64,000 nucleotides of DNA from Duganella sp. sic0402. GTDB taxonomy: Bacteria > Pseudomonadota > Gammaproteobacteria > Burkholderiales > Burkholderiaceae_D. The stretch spans positions 310,001 through 374,000 of the forward strand of contig NZ_JAHUWK010000001.1 of NCBI RefSeq assembly GCF_019219065.1. The letters run 5' to 3'. The translations under genes and the position numbers were made by a program. The notes under the pieces were generated by a model, which saw nothing but the letters and a program-made list of their open reading frames with translations, was not told where the DNA came from and did not search any database. Shown here piece after piece: positions 51,099 through 59,547 of this stretch. The first letter of the stretch is position 1. Each line of letters begins with the position of its first letter.

Positions 51099-52994
51099 AT
51101 GAAAACCGCACACATCACTCCTTTACTGGCGCTGCTGCTGGCTGGCGCTACCGGCCTGGCCCAGGCCCAGCACACCAAACTCGATGCTGGCCTGTCCGAC
51201 CTGGTCGACAAGCTGAAAACGCCTGCCGCCGCGCGCCAGGCCGCTACCACCGGCTTGCAGGCCACCCATGAAGGCCTCACTGACAGCAGTGGCCGCGTGC
51301 TGGTCGATATCTACCTGGATGGCCAGAATACGCTGGACGCCGTGGTCGCCAGCCTGAAAGCCGCCGGCGCGAATGTTACCGGCATCAATGCGGCGTTCCG
51401 CCGTGGCGCGGTCTCGGCCTATGTGCCGCCCAACCAGATCGAAGGCCTGGCTGCGACCACTGGTCTGCGCGTCATGAAACTGTCGCTGCGTCCGCAGCGC
51501 AATGTCGGCGTGACCACCTCGCAGGGGACCAAAGTACTGCGGTCGGATGCGGCCAACGCCGCCGGCATCACCGGCGCCGGCGTCACTGTCGGTGTGCTGT
51601 CCGATTCGTATGATGGTTCACCGGCCAGCTTCACCAGCATCCGTGCCGCCCACGACATCGCTAGCGGTGACCTGCGCGCGCCCAAATTTGTCATCGACCT
51701 GAATGACGCAGGCAACACCGACGAAGGCCGTGCGATGATGCAGATCGTGCAGGACGTCGCGCCTGGCGCCGACCTGTGCTTCGCCACCGCTTTTGCCGGC
51801 GAGGCCGCATTTGCAGACAACATCCGCACGCTGCGCACCCACCCGAGCTGCCGCGCCGATGTCATTGTCGATGACGTGTTCTACTTCGACGAGCCGTTCT
51901 TCTCGGACGGCCAGGTAGCACAGGCGGTCAATGATGTGGTCACCAGCACCACGCTGGCGGGCAAGCAAGTCAGCTACTTCTCGTCGGCCGGCAACCAGGG
52001 CGCGGCCGGCGGCGGCGGTGCTATCGATGTCACGAACCCCAGATTTTCGATCGCGCCGGCCAATATCGGTAACATCAAGCTGGCCTCCACTGCGACCTGC
52101 AGCAGCTCGCCAGTGAGCGGTTCGACCAAGGCCAATGTCGGTGGTGGCTGGCTCGATTTCGGTGGCGGCAGTTATGTCACCCGTGTCAACTACGCGCCGG
52201 CCGGTTCGCGTCTGGTGTTGCAGTGGGATGATCCGTTCTACGCTGGCGCGGTCAGCACTGACCTCAATCTGTATTTCTTCGACGACGCCGGCAACTGCGT
52301 ATTTACCTTCGCCAGCAATAACATCGCGACCGACAATGGGATGGAGTACATCAGCCTGTCCGGCGGCACCGGCCTGACCTCGTTGCGCATTATGATAGCC
52401 CGAACCAGCGTTGGTGCGCACACTGCCACACGCGTGCGCCTGGCTAATTTTGACGGTTTCGACGGCGGCGCCTTTGGCACCTTCACTAGCCCGACCACCT
52501 TCGGCCACAGTGCGGCGGTGAATGCCAATAGCGTGGCGGCTTACCGTTACACCTATCCGGCCACGCAGGTATCGCCGTACAAACCGGTGCTGGAACCCTT
52601 CAGCAGCGTCGGCCCGGTGGTAATCACGCTGGACGCGGACGGCAGGCGCCTGCCGGTGGCCGAAGTGCGCAAAAAGCCTGACCTGGCCGCACCGGATGGC
52701 GGCGATACCACCTTCTTCTTTCCTGGCCAGGACTACGAAGGCAACGGCCGTCCCAACTTCTTTGGCACCAGCGCGGCCGCACCGCACGCTGCCGGCGTCG
52801 CAGCGCTGTTGTTGCAGAAAGCCGGCGGTCCGACCAAGCTGACGCCGAAGCAGGTCAAGAGCTTGCTGCAAACTTCGGCACCAGCCCGCGTGCCGCCGTA
52901 TTCGCCAGCTGGTACTGCGGCATCCAAGCTGTGGAGTGTGTATGACGGCTTTGGCCTGATCGACGCCACGGCAACACTGAATAAGCTGCCTTGA
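51099..52994 (+). CDS. Atypical S8/S53-like exported serine peptidase
   Basis: Secreted subtilase-fold protein of about 631 aa. A signal peptide (about 1-24, ending GLAQAQ) and a propeptide-like region (to about 130) precede the peptidase. The Asp motif is VGVLSDSYDG (D169) and the Ser motif FGTSAAAPHAAGVAALLL (S558). The classical His motif HGTxVA is replaced by DEGRAMMQIVQDVAPGA, putting Glu209 at the His position, as in sedolisin-like (S53) groupings. A beta-rich insert of about 200 residues sits between. ATG 51099 is preferred over 51090, which abuts the ribosome site. It is 33 nt after the PEP-CTERM gene and probably cotranscribed. A terminator follows. Confidence 0.85.
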   Translation: MKTAHITPLLALLLAGATGLAQAQHTKLDAGLSDLVDKLKTPAAARQAATTGLQATHEGLTDSSGRVLVDIYLDGQNTLDAVVASLKAAGANVTGINAAFRRGAVSAYVPPNQIEGLAATTGLRVMKLSLRPQRNVGVTTSQGTKVLRSDAANAAGITGAGVTVGVLSDSYDGSPASFTSIRAAHDIASGDLRAPKFVIDLNDAGNTDEGRAMMQIVQDVAPGADLCFATAFAGEAAFADNIRTLRTHPSCRADVIVDDVFYFDEPFFSDGQVAQAVNDVVTSTTLAGKQVSYFSSAGNQGAAGGGGAIDVTNPRFSIAPANIGNIKLASTATCSSSPVSGSTKANVGGGWLDFGGGSYVTRVNYAPAGSRLVLQWDDPFYAGAVSTDLNLYFFDDAGNCVFTFASNNIATDNGMEYISLSGGTGLTSLRIMIARTSVGAHTATRVRLANFDGFDGGAFGTFTSPTTFGHSAAVNANSVAAYRYTYPATQVSPYKPVLEPFSSVGPVVITLDADGRRLPVAEVRKKPDLAAPDGGDTTFFFPGQDYEGNGRPNFFGTSAAAPHAAGVAALLLQKAGGPTKLTPKQVKSLLQTSAPARVPPYSPAGTAASKLWSVYDGFGLIDATATLNKLP

Positions 52995-53014
52995 TCGCTG
53001 ATTCAGCCCGCTGA

Positions 53015-53046
53015 AAATCCGGCGCCCAGTGGCGCCGGATTTTTTT
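53015..53046 (+). terminator. Intrinsic terminator after the peptidase gene
   Basis: AAATCCGGCGCC and GGCGCCGGATTT (53015-53026, 53031-53042) form a 12-bp stem with CAGT loop, followed by a run of T to 53046. Confidence 0.92.
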
Positions 53047-53078
53047 ATACTGTTGGTTCGACTACACAGGAGACAGCC

Positions 53079-53915
53079 ATGAAGACGCTGCAGATGGGCG
53101 AACGCGAAGTGCCGGTGCTGGGGCAGGGCACCTGGAATATGGGCGAGCAAGCGAGCCGCAGGCAGCATGAGGTGCGGGCGCTGCAGCTTGGTCTGGATCA
53201 GGGCGTGACCTTGATCGATACCGCCGAGATGTACGGCGAGGGCGGGGCGGAGGAGGTGGTTGGCGAGGCGATTTCCGGCCGGCGTGACGAGGCCTTCATC
53301 GTCAGCAAAGTCTATCCGCACAACGCCAGCTTTGAAGGCGCGCAGCAGGCTTGCGAGCGCAGTTTACGGCGCTTGAAAACCGATTGCATCGATTTATATC
53401 TGCTGCACTGGCAAGGCCATCACCCGCTGGCCGAAACCTTCGACGCTTTCGAAACGCTGAAGCAAGCCGGGAAGATCAAAGCCTACGGCGTCAGCAACTT
53501 CGATCTGGAAAACATGGAAGAGGCGCTGACCTACGGCGCGCCCGCTACCAATCAGGTGCTGTACAACCTGAGCAAACGCGGCATCGAGTTCGATTTGTTG
53601 CCGTGGGCGCGCGAGCGGCAGATCCCGGTCATGGCTTACTCGCCATTGGAAACCTCCGGCCGCGAGCAGGCGGTGCTGCTGAATCATCCTGGCCTAAAGG
53701 CCGTCGCCGATGCGCACAACGTCACGCCGGCGCAAATCGCGCTGGCCTGGGTGCTGCATCAGGATGGCGTGATTGCTATCCCCAAGGCTGTCGATCCTGT
53801 ACACTTGCGCGCCAACCGCGCCGCGGCCGATATCGTCCTCTCAAGCGATGATCTGGCCGCATTGGACCGAGCATTCCCGCCGCCGCGCCGCCGTCGCCCG
53901 CTGGATATGCGTTAA
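53079..53915 (+). CDS. Aldo/keto reductase
   Basis: NADPH-dependent oxidoreductase of the AKR superfamily, 278 aa, with the TIM-barrel catalytic tetrad: Asp48 and Tyr53 in [10 protein letters not shown], Lys in IVSKVYPHN and His in YLLHWQGHH. Cofactor-side blocks [11 protein letters not shown] and the C-terminal [16 protein letters not shown] are also present. Substrate unknown; similar to DkgA/YeaE-type enzymes that reduce methylglyoxal or ketoacids. It starts 33 nt after the terminator, with AGGAGA before the ATG, and the DUF4272 gene follows 13 nt after its stop. Confidence 0.93.
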   Translation: MKTLQMGEREVPVLGQGTWNMGEQASRRQHEVRALQLGLDQGVTLIDTAEMYGEGGAEEVVGEAISGRRDEAFIVSKVYPHNASFEGAQQACERSLRRLKTDCIDLYLLHWQGHHPLAETFDAFETLKQAGKIKAYGVSNFDLENMEEALTYGAPATNQVLYNLSKRGIEFDLLPWARERQIPVMAYSPLETSGREQAVLLNHPGLKAVADAHNVTPAQIALAWVLHQDGVIAIPKAVDPVHLRANRAAADIVLSSDDLAALDRAFPPPRRRRPLDMR

Positions 53916-53928
53916 CGATGAAGAGACT

Positions 53929-55002
53929 ATGTTAAATCGACTGAAGCAGCTGTTTTCCCCGAAAGACATCAGCAACCACGTTCTGCTCAACGCGTATAGC
54001 ACCGTGGCTGATGCGCCCAAGCCGGCGTTCCCGCATGTGCTGAACGGTCGCAGAGACCTATCCGACGCTGAAATGGGCCCGCACCTGAATGGCTTCATGC
54101 ACTACCTGGCCGAGCAGAACGAAGGCAAGATGACGCGCACCCGCTACCACGTGATTCGCCATCTGCAACGCACGCAGCAACATCTGAGCTTCGCCGTGGA
54201 CGCCGCCGATCTGGACGCGTTCCGCGCGTGGGCCGCAGCCGCCAATGCACTGATCTTCATGCAGGACGGCAGCGTGCGCGATCCGCAAGGCCGCGTGCTG
54301 CTGGCGGTGTCCGGCGAAGATGGGGATCCGGAGGCGGTTATCCCTTATCCGCCACAAGCCTGGGAGCGCAAGGCGCGCACCGAGGCGCTGCTGGCCGGCC
54401 GCAAGATCGATGTGCCGGCGAGTCTGCCGCCGCTGGTATCCGAGCCGGAGCTGCGCCTGCGCGCGCCGGAAGATATCCTGCGCCGCATGCTGGCGCTGTT
54501 CGTGGTCGCCATTCGCGCAGAGTCGCTGACCAGCAAGAACCCGATTGCGGTAGATGATCTGCAACAGCGCTTCCCGCCGGCCTTCGCCAACCTGACCGAC
54601 GCCGAACGCGCCTTCCTCGCGCAGGAAACCCCAAGCGAGCAGGAAATCACGCAGTTCCTGTGGCGTTACGAAGCCATCCTGGTGCTGCAATGGGCGCTCG
54701 GCCTGCAAGCCGAACTGCCGTTCCCGGATGCGATCTGCGATGTATCGTCGATCTCCGGCAAGGTGATCGAACGCGGCACCGATGGCTTGCGCAAGCAGCT
54801 GACTGCGCGCACGCCAGGCGAAATCCTGGATGCGCTGGACCTGCACTACCGCCTGCACTGGGCCAGCCGCCAGGCCATCCTGAAGAAGGCGCCGGTGGCG
54901 GCTGGTCTCAACGATGGCGTGCTTCAGGAGCGCCACTATGCGCTGAATTGGCTGGTGCGTTTCGAAGACCGCGAATGGGATGATGTCGATACGCCAACCT
55001 GA
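53929..55002 (+). CDS. DUF4272 domain-containing protein
   Basis: Cytoplasmic protein of 357 aa with no signal peptide or membrane segment. The C-terminal half (about 150-350) resembles DUF4272 (ERKARTEALLAGRKIDVPASLPPLVSE, RRMLALFVVAIRAESLTSKNPI, ALNWLVRFEDREWDDVDTPT). The function of the family is unknown. The frame is open into the reductase gene, but ATG 53929, 13 nt after that stop with GAAGAGA upstream, is the likely start. Probably cotranscribed with the aldo/keto reductase; no functional link is known. Confidence 0.8.
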   Translation: MLNRLKQLFSPKDISNHVLLNAYSTVADAPKPAFPHVLNGRRDLSDAEMGPHLNGFMHYLAEQNEGKMTRTRYHVIRHLQRTQQHLSFAVDAADLDAFRAWAAAANALIFMQDGSVRDPQGRVLLAVSGEDGDPEAVIPYPPQAWERKARTEALLAGRKIDVPASLPPLVSEPELRLRAPEDILRRMLALFVVAIRAESLTSKNPIAVDDLQQRFPPAFANLTDAERAFLAQETPSEQEITQFLWRYEAILVLQWALGLQAELPFPDAICDVSSISGKVIERGTDGLRKQLTARTPGEILDALDLHYRLHWASRQAILKKAPVAAGLNDGVLQERHYALNWLVRFEDREWDDVDTPT

Positions 55003-55083
55003 GTAACGTTCGTTTGCGTACAGAAGCTTATCCCGCCCGAAGGTAAGCTGTATCTATCGAAGCACTTTACAAAGGAGTTCGAT

Positions 55084-55476
55084 ATGAACCGCAAACTGAT
55101 TACCGCTGCCGTGCTGGCAGCCATGGTAGGCATGACTGGCGCAGCTTCGGCGCAAGACCGTCACCGCAACGACGACCGCCGTGGCGGCCCTGATTTCAGC
55201 CGTCACGACGAGCGCCGCAACGATCGTAACGACTATCGTCATGACGACCGCCGCGACGGTCGCCCTGATCATCGTGGCGCCGGCCCGCGTCATAACTTGT
55301 ACAAGGGTGGCCGCCTGCCGCCCGAATACCGCAGCCGCCAGTATGTGGTGAACGACTGGCGCGGACACCGCCTGAGCGCTCCGCCACGCGGCTACCATTG
55401 GGTCCAGACCGGCAGCGATTACGTGCTGGTTGCGATCACCACCGGCGTCATCGCCAGCCTGCTGCTTGCAAACTAA
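55084..55476 (+). CDS. RcnB family periplasmic protein
   Basis: Exported protein of 130 aa. Signal peptide about 1-23 (ending ASAQD); then a 45-residue Arg/Asp/His-rich low-complexity stretch (HRNDDRR, RHDERRNDRNDYRHDDRR), then the RcnB domain (YKGGRLPPEYRSRQYVVNDWRGHRLSAPPRGYHWVQTGSDYVLVAI) and a hydrophobic end. E. coli RcnB is a periplasmic protein of Ni/Co homeostasis; here only the fold relation is clear, and the His/Asp-rich segment might bind metal. AAAGGAG precedes the ATG. A strong hairpin follows. Confidence 0.85.
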   Translation: MNRKLITAAVLAAMVGMTGAASAQDRHRNDDRRGGPDFSRHDERRNDRNDYRHDDRRDGRPDHRGAGPRHNLYKGGRLPPEYRSRQYVVNDWRGHRLSAPPRGYHWVQTGSDYVLVAITTGVIASLLLAN

Positions 55477-55487
55477 ATAGCTCTGCT

Positions 55488-55521
55488 AATATGCTGGATA
55501 GTCCACACTATCCAGCATATT
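55488..55521 (+). terminator. Perfect 15-bp hairpin after the RcnB-like gene
   Basis: AATATGCTGGATAGT (55488-55502) and ACTATCCAGCATATT (55507-55521) pair perfectly around CCAC, followed by TTTC. It ends 4 nt before the next ATG. It may be a terminator, but its stem is AT-mixed and it also occupies the place where a ribosome site for the next gene should be. Confidence 0.65.
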
Positions 55522-55525
55522 TTCT

Positions 55526-55993
55526 ATGAGCCTGCAATCGGTACGAGAATTCTTCCACGCCCGCGATATCCAGATCCCCATCATTGAAACGGATGCCAGC
55601 ACCGCGACGGTAGCCCTGGCGGCGGAGGCGCACGGCGTTGAGCCGGGCCGCATCGCCAAGACGCTGGCTTTTCGCGTAGCGGAGGACAAGGTGATACTGG
55701 TGGTGGCCAGTGGTACGGCGCGGGTCGATAACCGCAAGTTCAAGGAAGCCTTCGGCAAGGGCAAGATGCTGTCCGCCGATGAGGTGGTGGCCCTGACCAG
55801 CCACCCGGTTGGCGGCGTTTGCCCATTCGGCCTGCCGCAACCGCTGCCGGTGTATCTCGACCACACGCTGAATCACTTCGACGAAGTGCTGCCCGCCGCC
55901 GGCTCGATCAATAGCGCCATCCGTATCACGCCGGCGCTGATGGCGACCTTGACCGCTGGCCAGTGGGTGGATGTCTGCGGGAGCGCGGCATGA
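55526..55993 (+). CDS. YbaK/EbsC-type aminoacyl-tRNA deacylase
   Basis: Cytoplasmic protein of 155 aa of the YbaK/ProX deacylase family, which hydrolyses mischarged aminoacyl-tRNAs such as Cys- or Ala-tRNA(Pro). Family features include TASTATVALAAEAHGVEPGRIAKTLAFRV with the conserved Lys (K47-type), VASGTARVDNRKFKEAF and the GGVCPFGL loop. The start ATG 55526 has no visible Shine-Dalgarno because a hairpin abuts it. The stop overlaps the start of the exported hydrolase (ATGA at 55990-55993), an odd functional pairing. Confidence 0.88.
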   Translation: MSLQSVREFFHARDIQIPIIETDASTATVALAAEAHGVEPGRIAKTLAFRVAEDKVILVVASGTARVDNRKFKEAFGKGKMLSADEVVALTSHPVGGVCPFGLPQPLPVYLDHTLNHFDEVLPAAGSINSAIRITPALMATLTAGQWVDVCGSAA

Positions 55994-58068
55994 AGCGCTC
56001 CTTGATGGCATTGGCCGTAGCCGCAACCGTCGCCAGCGCACACGCCGCCGTTGAGCGCATTGAGGTTACAGAACGCATGCCGTTCGCGCCTGGCGTCACC
56101 TTTGGCGAATACGGCGCATATGAAAAGATACGTGGCGTGGCCTACTATGCGCTTGATCCGAAGGCGGCCGCTAACGCATCCATCGTGGACCTGAAGCGTG
56201 CGCCGCGCGACAAGAAAGGCCGCGTGCTGTTCTCCAGCGAATTCGTGCTGCTGCGACCGACCGGCGCACAGCCGACCACCTTGCTGTATGACGTGAATAA
56301 TCGCGGCAATATCGCCATCCTCGGCCAGGTCAACGGCCACAGCCCGGCGCAGAACGATCCGGGCAGCGCCGCCGATGCCGGCGATGGCTTCCTGATGCGG
56401 CACGGCTTTTCGCTATTGTTCTCGGCATGGACCTGGGACGTGGCGCCGACCGTGTCGGCAGCAGGCACGCCGCCATCGCGCCCGCTGGTGTTCGCGCCGC
56501 CAATCGCCAAGGGCGTCAAGGGCAAGGTGCAGAACGAATTCACCGTCAATACGCCGGCCGACATCGTCAGCTACGCTGGCATGCGTGGCCTGACCTATGA
56601 ACCGGCCACGCCGAACGATCCGCATGCGCAGCTGACCCAACGCGCGCGCCAGGGCGACAAGCGCCAGCAGATCCCGCGCAGCGCGTGGAAGTTTGTGGCG
56701 CCAGAATTGAAAGGCGGCCCTGGCCGCGTGCAGCTGGAGGGCGGCTTCCAGCCGGACACCATTTACGAGATTACCTATGTCGCCAAAGATCCCTACATTA
56801 CCGGTGCGGGTCTGGCCGGTATCCGTGATCTGCTGTCTTACTTCCGCGATCATCCGTTTGAAGGTGCGCCGGCGCCGCGCAATGTGCTGATGTTTGGCAT
56901 CAGCCAGTCAGGCCGTTTGATCGGCCGCATGATGCATGATGGCCTCAATGTTGATGAAGGCGGCAAGCTGGTATTCAACGGTGCGTATTTGCAGGTGCCG
57001 GGCGCCGGTGGCTCGGCGGGCTTCAACAGCCGCTTCGCGCAGCCGACCCGCCATCCATCGATGATGGAGGAGCACGACTATCCGGCCGATGCATTCCCGT
57101 TCACCAGCACGCCAACACGCGACCCGGCTAGCGGCAAAACCGCCTCCACGCTGGACAAGGCGCGCGACAAGCAAGGCAATCTGCCCAAGCTGTTTTACGC
57201 GAATACCTCTACGGAATTCTGGAATCGCGGCGCTTCATTGATCGGTACGACACCGGATGGCGAACGCGATGTCGCGCCGGCCGATAACGTGCGCATCTAC
57301 GGTTTCATGGGCGCTCAGCACTACGTCGGCCGCTCGAACAAGCGTGCACCGTTCAGCGCCTGCGTCTCCACCAGCGATCACTACCTGCCGATGCGCGCGC
57401 TGATCGTCGCGCTGGACGAATGGACTGTCAAAGGCACGCCGCCGCCAGCCAGCGCTTATCCAAGCCTGGCCGACGGCACGCTGACCACTGTTGCCGACTA
57501 CCGCGCCATCTTCCCCAGAGGATTGGGCATCACGCCGCCAGAGCAGAACTTGCGCGAGCCGCGCCTTAATTTTGGCTTGCGCTTCGCGTCGCAAGGCATC
57601 GCGGATACGGTCCCGCCCAAGCACGGCGATGACTACGAAACCCGCGTGCCCACGCCGGATGCTGACGGCAACGATAGGGGAGGCGTGCGCCTGGTGGAGC
57701 TGCAAGCGCCGCTCGGCACGCACACCGGCTGGAACCTGCGCGCACCTGAAACCGGCTTTGCATGGGCCACTTCGCGTTTCGATGGCAGCTTCGTGCCATT
57801 CGCGCGTACGGAAACGGAACGTGTGGCGTCCGGCGATCCACGTCCTAGCCTGGAAGTACGCTATGCCAATCGGGACGCCTATGCGGCCGCTGTGCGCGCC
57901 GCAGCGGAGCGGCAGGTGGCGGCGGGCTTGCTGTTGAAGGAAGATGTGGAACGCACGCTGAACAAGAACCTGGGCCTGTACGACCGCATCCTGGCGCGCG
58001 ATCCCGCCGACCAGGGCTGCGGTTATTTATTCCCTAATTCAGCGCCTTCTGCTCCTGTACCAGGATGA
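55990..58068 (+). CDS. Exported alpha/beta hydrolase domain protein (Abhydrolase_10-like)
   Basis: Secreted or periplasmic protein of 692 aa with a signal peptide (about 1-23, ending SAHAAV). The large domain carries a serine-nucleophile elbow GISQSGRLIGRMMHDGLN near residue 315, with YFRDHPFEGAPAPRNVLMF before it and EFWNRGASLIGTTPDG and FMGAQHYVG after it. It resembles the alpha/beta hydrolase domain-containing family of unknown substrate in Proteobacteria. The frame opens at 55963, but ATG 55990 overlaps the deacylase stop and gives the signal peptide. Its 3' end overlaps the convergent DUF2288 gene by 35 bp. Confidence 0.82.
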   Translation: MKRSLMALAVAATVASAHAAVERIEVTERMPFAPGVTFGEYGAYEKIRGVAYYALDPKAAANASIVDLKRAPRDKKGRVLFSSEFVLLRPTGAQPTTLLYDVNNRGNIAILGQVNGHSPAQNDPGSAADAGDGFLMRHGFSLLFSAWTWDVAPTVSAAGTPPSRPLVFAPPIAKGVKGKVQNEFTVNTPADIVSYAGMRGLTYEPATPNDPHAQLTQRARQGDKRQQIPRSAWKFVAPELKGGPGRVQLEGGFQPDTIYEITYVAKDPYITGAGLAGIRDLLSYFRDHPFEGAPAPRNVLMFGISQSGRLIGRMMHDGLNVDEGGKLVFNGAYLQVPGAGGSAGFNSRFAQPTRHPSMMEEHDYPADAFPFTSTPTRDPASGKTASTLDKARDKQGNLPKLFYANTSTEFWNRGASLIGTTPDGERDVAPADNVRIYGFMGAQHYVGRSNKRAPFSACVSTSDHYLPMRALIVALDEWTVKGTPPPASAYPSLADGTLTTVADYRAIFPRGLGITPPEQNLREPRLNFGLRFASQGIADTVPPKHGDDYETRVPTPDADGNDRGGVRLVELQAPLGTHTGWNLRAPETGFAWATSRFDGSFVPFARTETERVASGDPRPSLEVRYANRDAYAAAVRAAAERQVAAGLLLKEDVERTLNKNLGLYDRILARDPADQGCGYLFPNSAPSAPVPG

Positions 58069-58351
58069 ACGGGCTGACCACGCAGGCCCACAGCTCGGCG
58101 TTCGCTTCGAGCCAGGCCTGCGCCTGCTGGTCGTTGACCTTGGCTATCTGGCCGGAGTTCATCCATTGCGTGATGTTGGCCTTGTCGTCGTGCGAGATGC
58201 GCACCGCCACATCGACCAGGTCGAGCGAGTTGGCGACCCACACCACATTCCCCTGCGCGAAGTGTTTCAGCAACTCGGTCCACGGCAGGCGTGCCGTTTC
58301 GCGGTTCACTTTGTTGCGGAGTTCAAGGTCTTTTTCTGGTTTGGTTTGCAT
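58034..58351 (-). CDS. DUF2288 family protein
   Basis: Cytoplasmic protein of 105 aa resembling DUF2288: NRETARLPWTELLKHFAQGNVVWVANSLDLVDVAVRISHDDKANITQWM then QAWLEANAELWACVVSPFILVQ. Function unknown. It starts 1 nt after the RES toxin stop on the same strand, so it is probably cotranscribed with the toxin-antitoxin pair. Its 3' end overlaps the convergent hydrolase. Confidence 0.8.
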   Translation of the reverse strand: MQTKPEKDLELRNKVNRETARLPWTELLKHFAQGNVVWVANSLDLVDVAVRISHDDKANITQWMNSGQIAKVNDQQAQAWLEANAELWACVVSPFILVQEQKALN

Positions 58352-58352
58352 A

Positions 58353-59042
58353 TTAAATAATTTCTATCTTCGGTACAGGGCGACCTTGCCATGTTAACCG
58401 ATAGGCCGCGCCTTTGCGAACATTGCCCACCAGCGCAGGACGGAAGCAGGCCAGATTGGTGCCGCCTGCACGCCGCACGCTCGGGTAGATGACGCCCAGG
58501 GAGCCGCCTTCCAGCAGGCGCTCCGCCAGTGTCTGCGATTCGATATAGCTGTCCGGCGCCATGCACGCGGCGTAGCGCGCTTGTCCGCGCAGGTCGTGGA
58601 AGGTAGCGGTGAAATCCGCCAGCATGCATTGATACTGCGCGCTGTCGTCGAAACGGTTGATCTCGGCGTATTCCACCGCCTTGTGGAAGCTGACTTCCGC
58701 CAGCGCCGTCTCCACGTCAAACGCGCAGTACCACGCGCCACGGCGGCCGTCGTTAAAGCGGCTGCCTTGCGGATGCGCGTAGGTAAAGGCGGCGTTGACG
58801 ATGCGGAAGTTGGGCACGCCGAATACCAGTTCATCGACACTGATGCCAGCCGCGCCGCCGTTCTGCGTACGCAGGCGGGCGTTGGTGGCGTTATCCAGGT
58901 CGAACAGATCGTGCAGATGGTCGTCGCTGTCGGCCAATGGCGCCAGCACTGAGTCCTCCACATCCGCAAAGCGGGAGGGCAGCAGACGGCAGGTGTCGAA
59001 CTGGCGCAGCGTGGTTAAAGGCGGAACGAGGCTGACCGGCAC
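58353..59042 (-). CDS. RES domain toxin
   Basis: Toxin of a type II toxin-antitoxin pair, 229 aa. RES proteins (as in MbcT and ParT) degrade NAD+ or ADP-ribosylate targets. The family residues appear in order: Arg in PQGSRFNDGRRGAWYCAF, Glu in DVETALAEVSFHK and Ser in GVIYPSVRRAGG. It begins with GTG directly after the antitoxin TAA (no gap). At 229 aa it is longer than the minimal RES core, with an N-terminal extension of about 70 residues. It precedes DUF2288 by 1 nt. Confidence 0.88.
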   Translation of the reverse strand: MPVSLVPPLTTLRQFDTCRLLPSRFADVEDSVLAPLADSDDHLHDLFDLDNATNARLRTQNGGAAGISVDELVFGVPNFRIVNAAFTYAHPQGSRFNDGRRGAWYCAFDVETALAEVSFHKAVEYAEINRFDDSAQYQCMLADFTATFHDLRGQARYAACMAPDSYIESQTLAERLLEGGSLGVIYPSVRRAGGTNLACFRPALVGNVRKGAAYRLTWQGRPVPKIEII

Positions 59043-59477
59043 TTACAGCCCTCCGCGACGGGCGTCCAGCAACTGGCGCACGGTTTGCATGGCAATCAGG
59101 CCGCCGCTCAGCATATAGGCCAGCGGCGTGCGGCCCTCGAAGATTTGATTGTTGTTGGGCAGGGCTATCCATTCGTCGGCGAGCTGGTCGCCGTAGATGA
59201 TGTGCAGCGCCTTGTAAATGCCGAGCAGGTAGGAAATACGCGTGATGCAGTCGACTTCCAGCGTGCGCTCCGGATTTTTTTTCCAGTCGTAGTAGGCGCT
59301 GTTTGACAGGCCGCCCAGCAGCTGGCGCGCGTCCTCGTCGCGCACCTTCCAGGTGGCGGCCAGTTTGAAAAAGCCCTTCAGGGCCGACTTGGACAGCCGC
59401 TCGCGTTCGGCCTTGGCGTTCAGGTCCACCAGCACGGTTGGCTCGAAGCGGCTGCGGGGGTAGGCGTAGGTCAGCAT
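59043..59477 (-). CDS. MbcA/ParS/Xre-type antitoxin (DUF2384)
   Basis: Antitoxin of 144 aa that binds the RES toxin and represses the operon. An N-terminal Xre-like helix-turn-helix (KGFFKLAATWKVRDEDARQLLGGLSNSAYYDWKKNP) is followed by the DUF2384 toxin-binding part (TRISYLLGIYKALHIIYGDQLADEWI and IFEGRTPLAYMLSGGL). GGAGGA precedes ATG 59477. A good promoter lies just upstream. Confidence 0.9.
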   Translation of the reverse strand: MLTYAYPRSRFEPTVLVDLNAKAERERLSKSALKGFFKLAATWKVRDEDARQLLGGLSNSAYYDWKKNPERTLEVDCITRISYLLGIYKALHIIYGDQLADEWIALPNNNQIFEGRTPLAYMLSGGLIAMQTVRQLLDARRGGL

Positions 59478-59498
59478 AAATCCTCCGGTAATGGATTC

Positions 59499-59527
59499 TT
59501 TATACTCCTTTTTCGGATGAATTGCAA
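59499..59527 (-). promoter_or_regulatory. Promoter of the RES toxin-antitoxin operon
   Basis: On the minus strand TTGCAA (59527-59522), a 17-nt spacer and TATAAA (59504-59499). The -35 lies within the palindrome ATTGCAAT, a possible site for antitoxin autorepression. Confidence 0.65.
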
Positions 59528-59547
59528 TCCTTTTCAGGATTGGCGCG

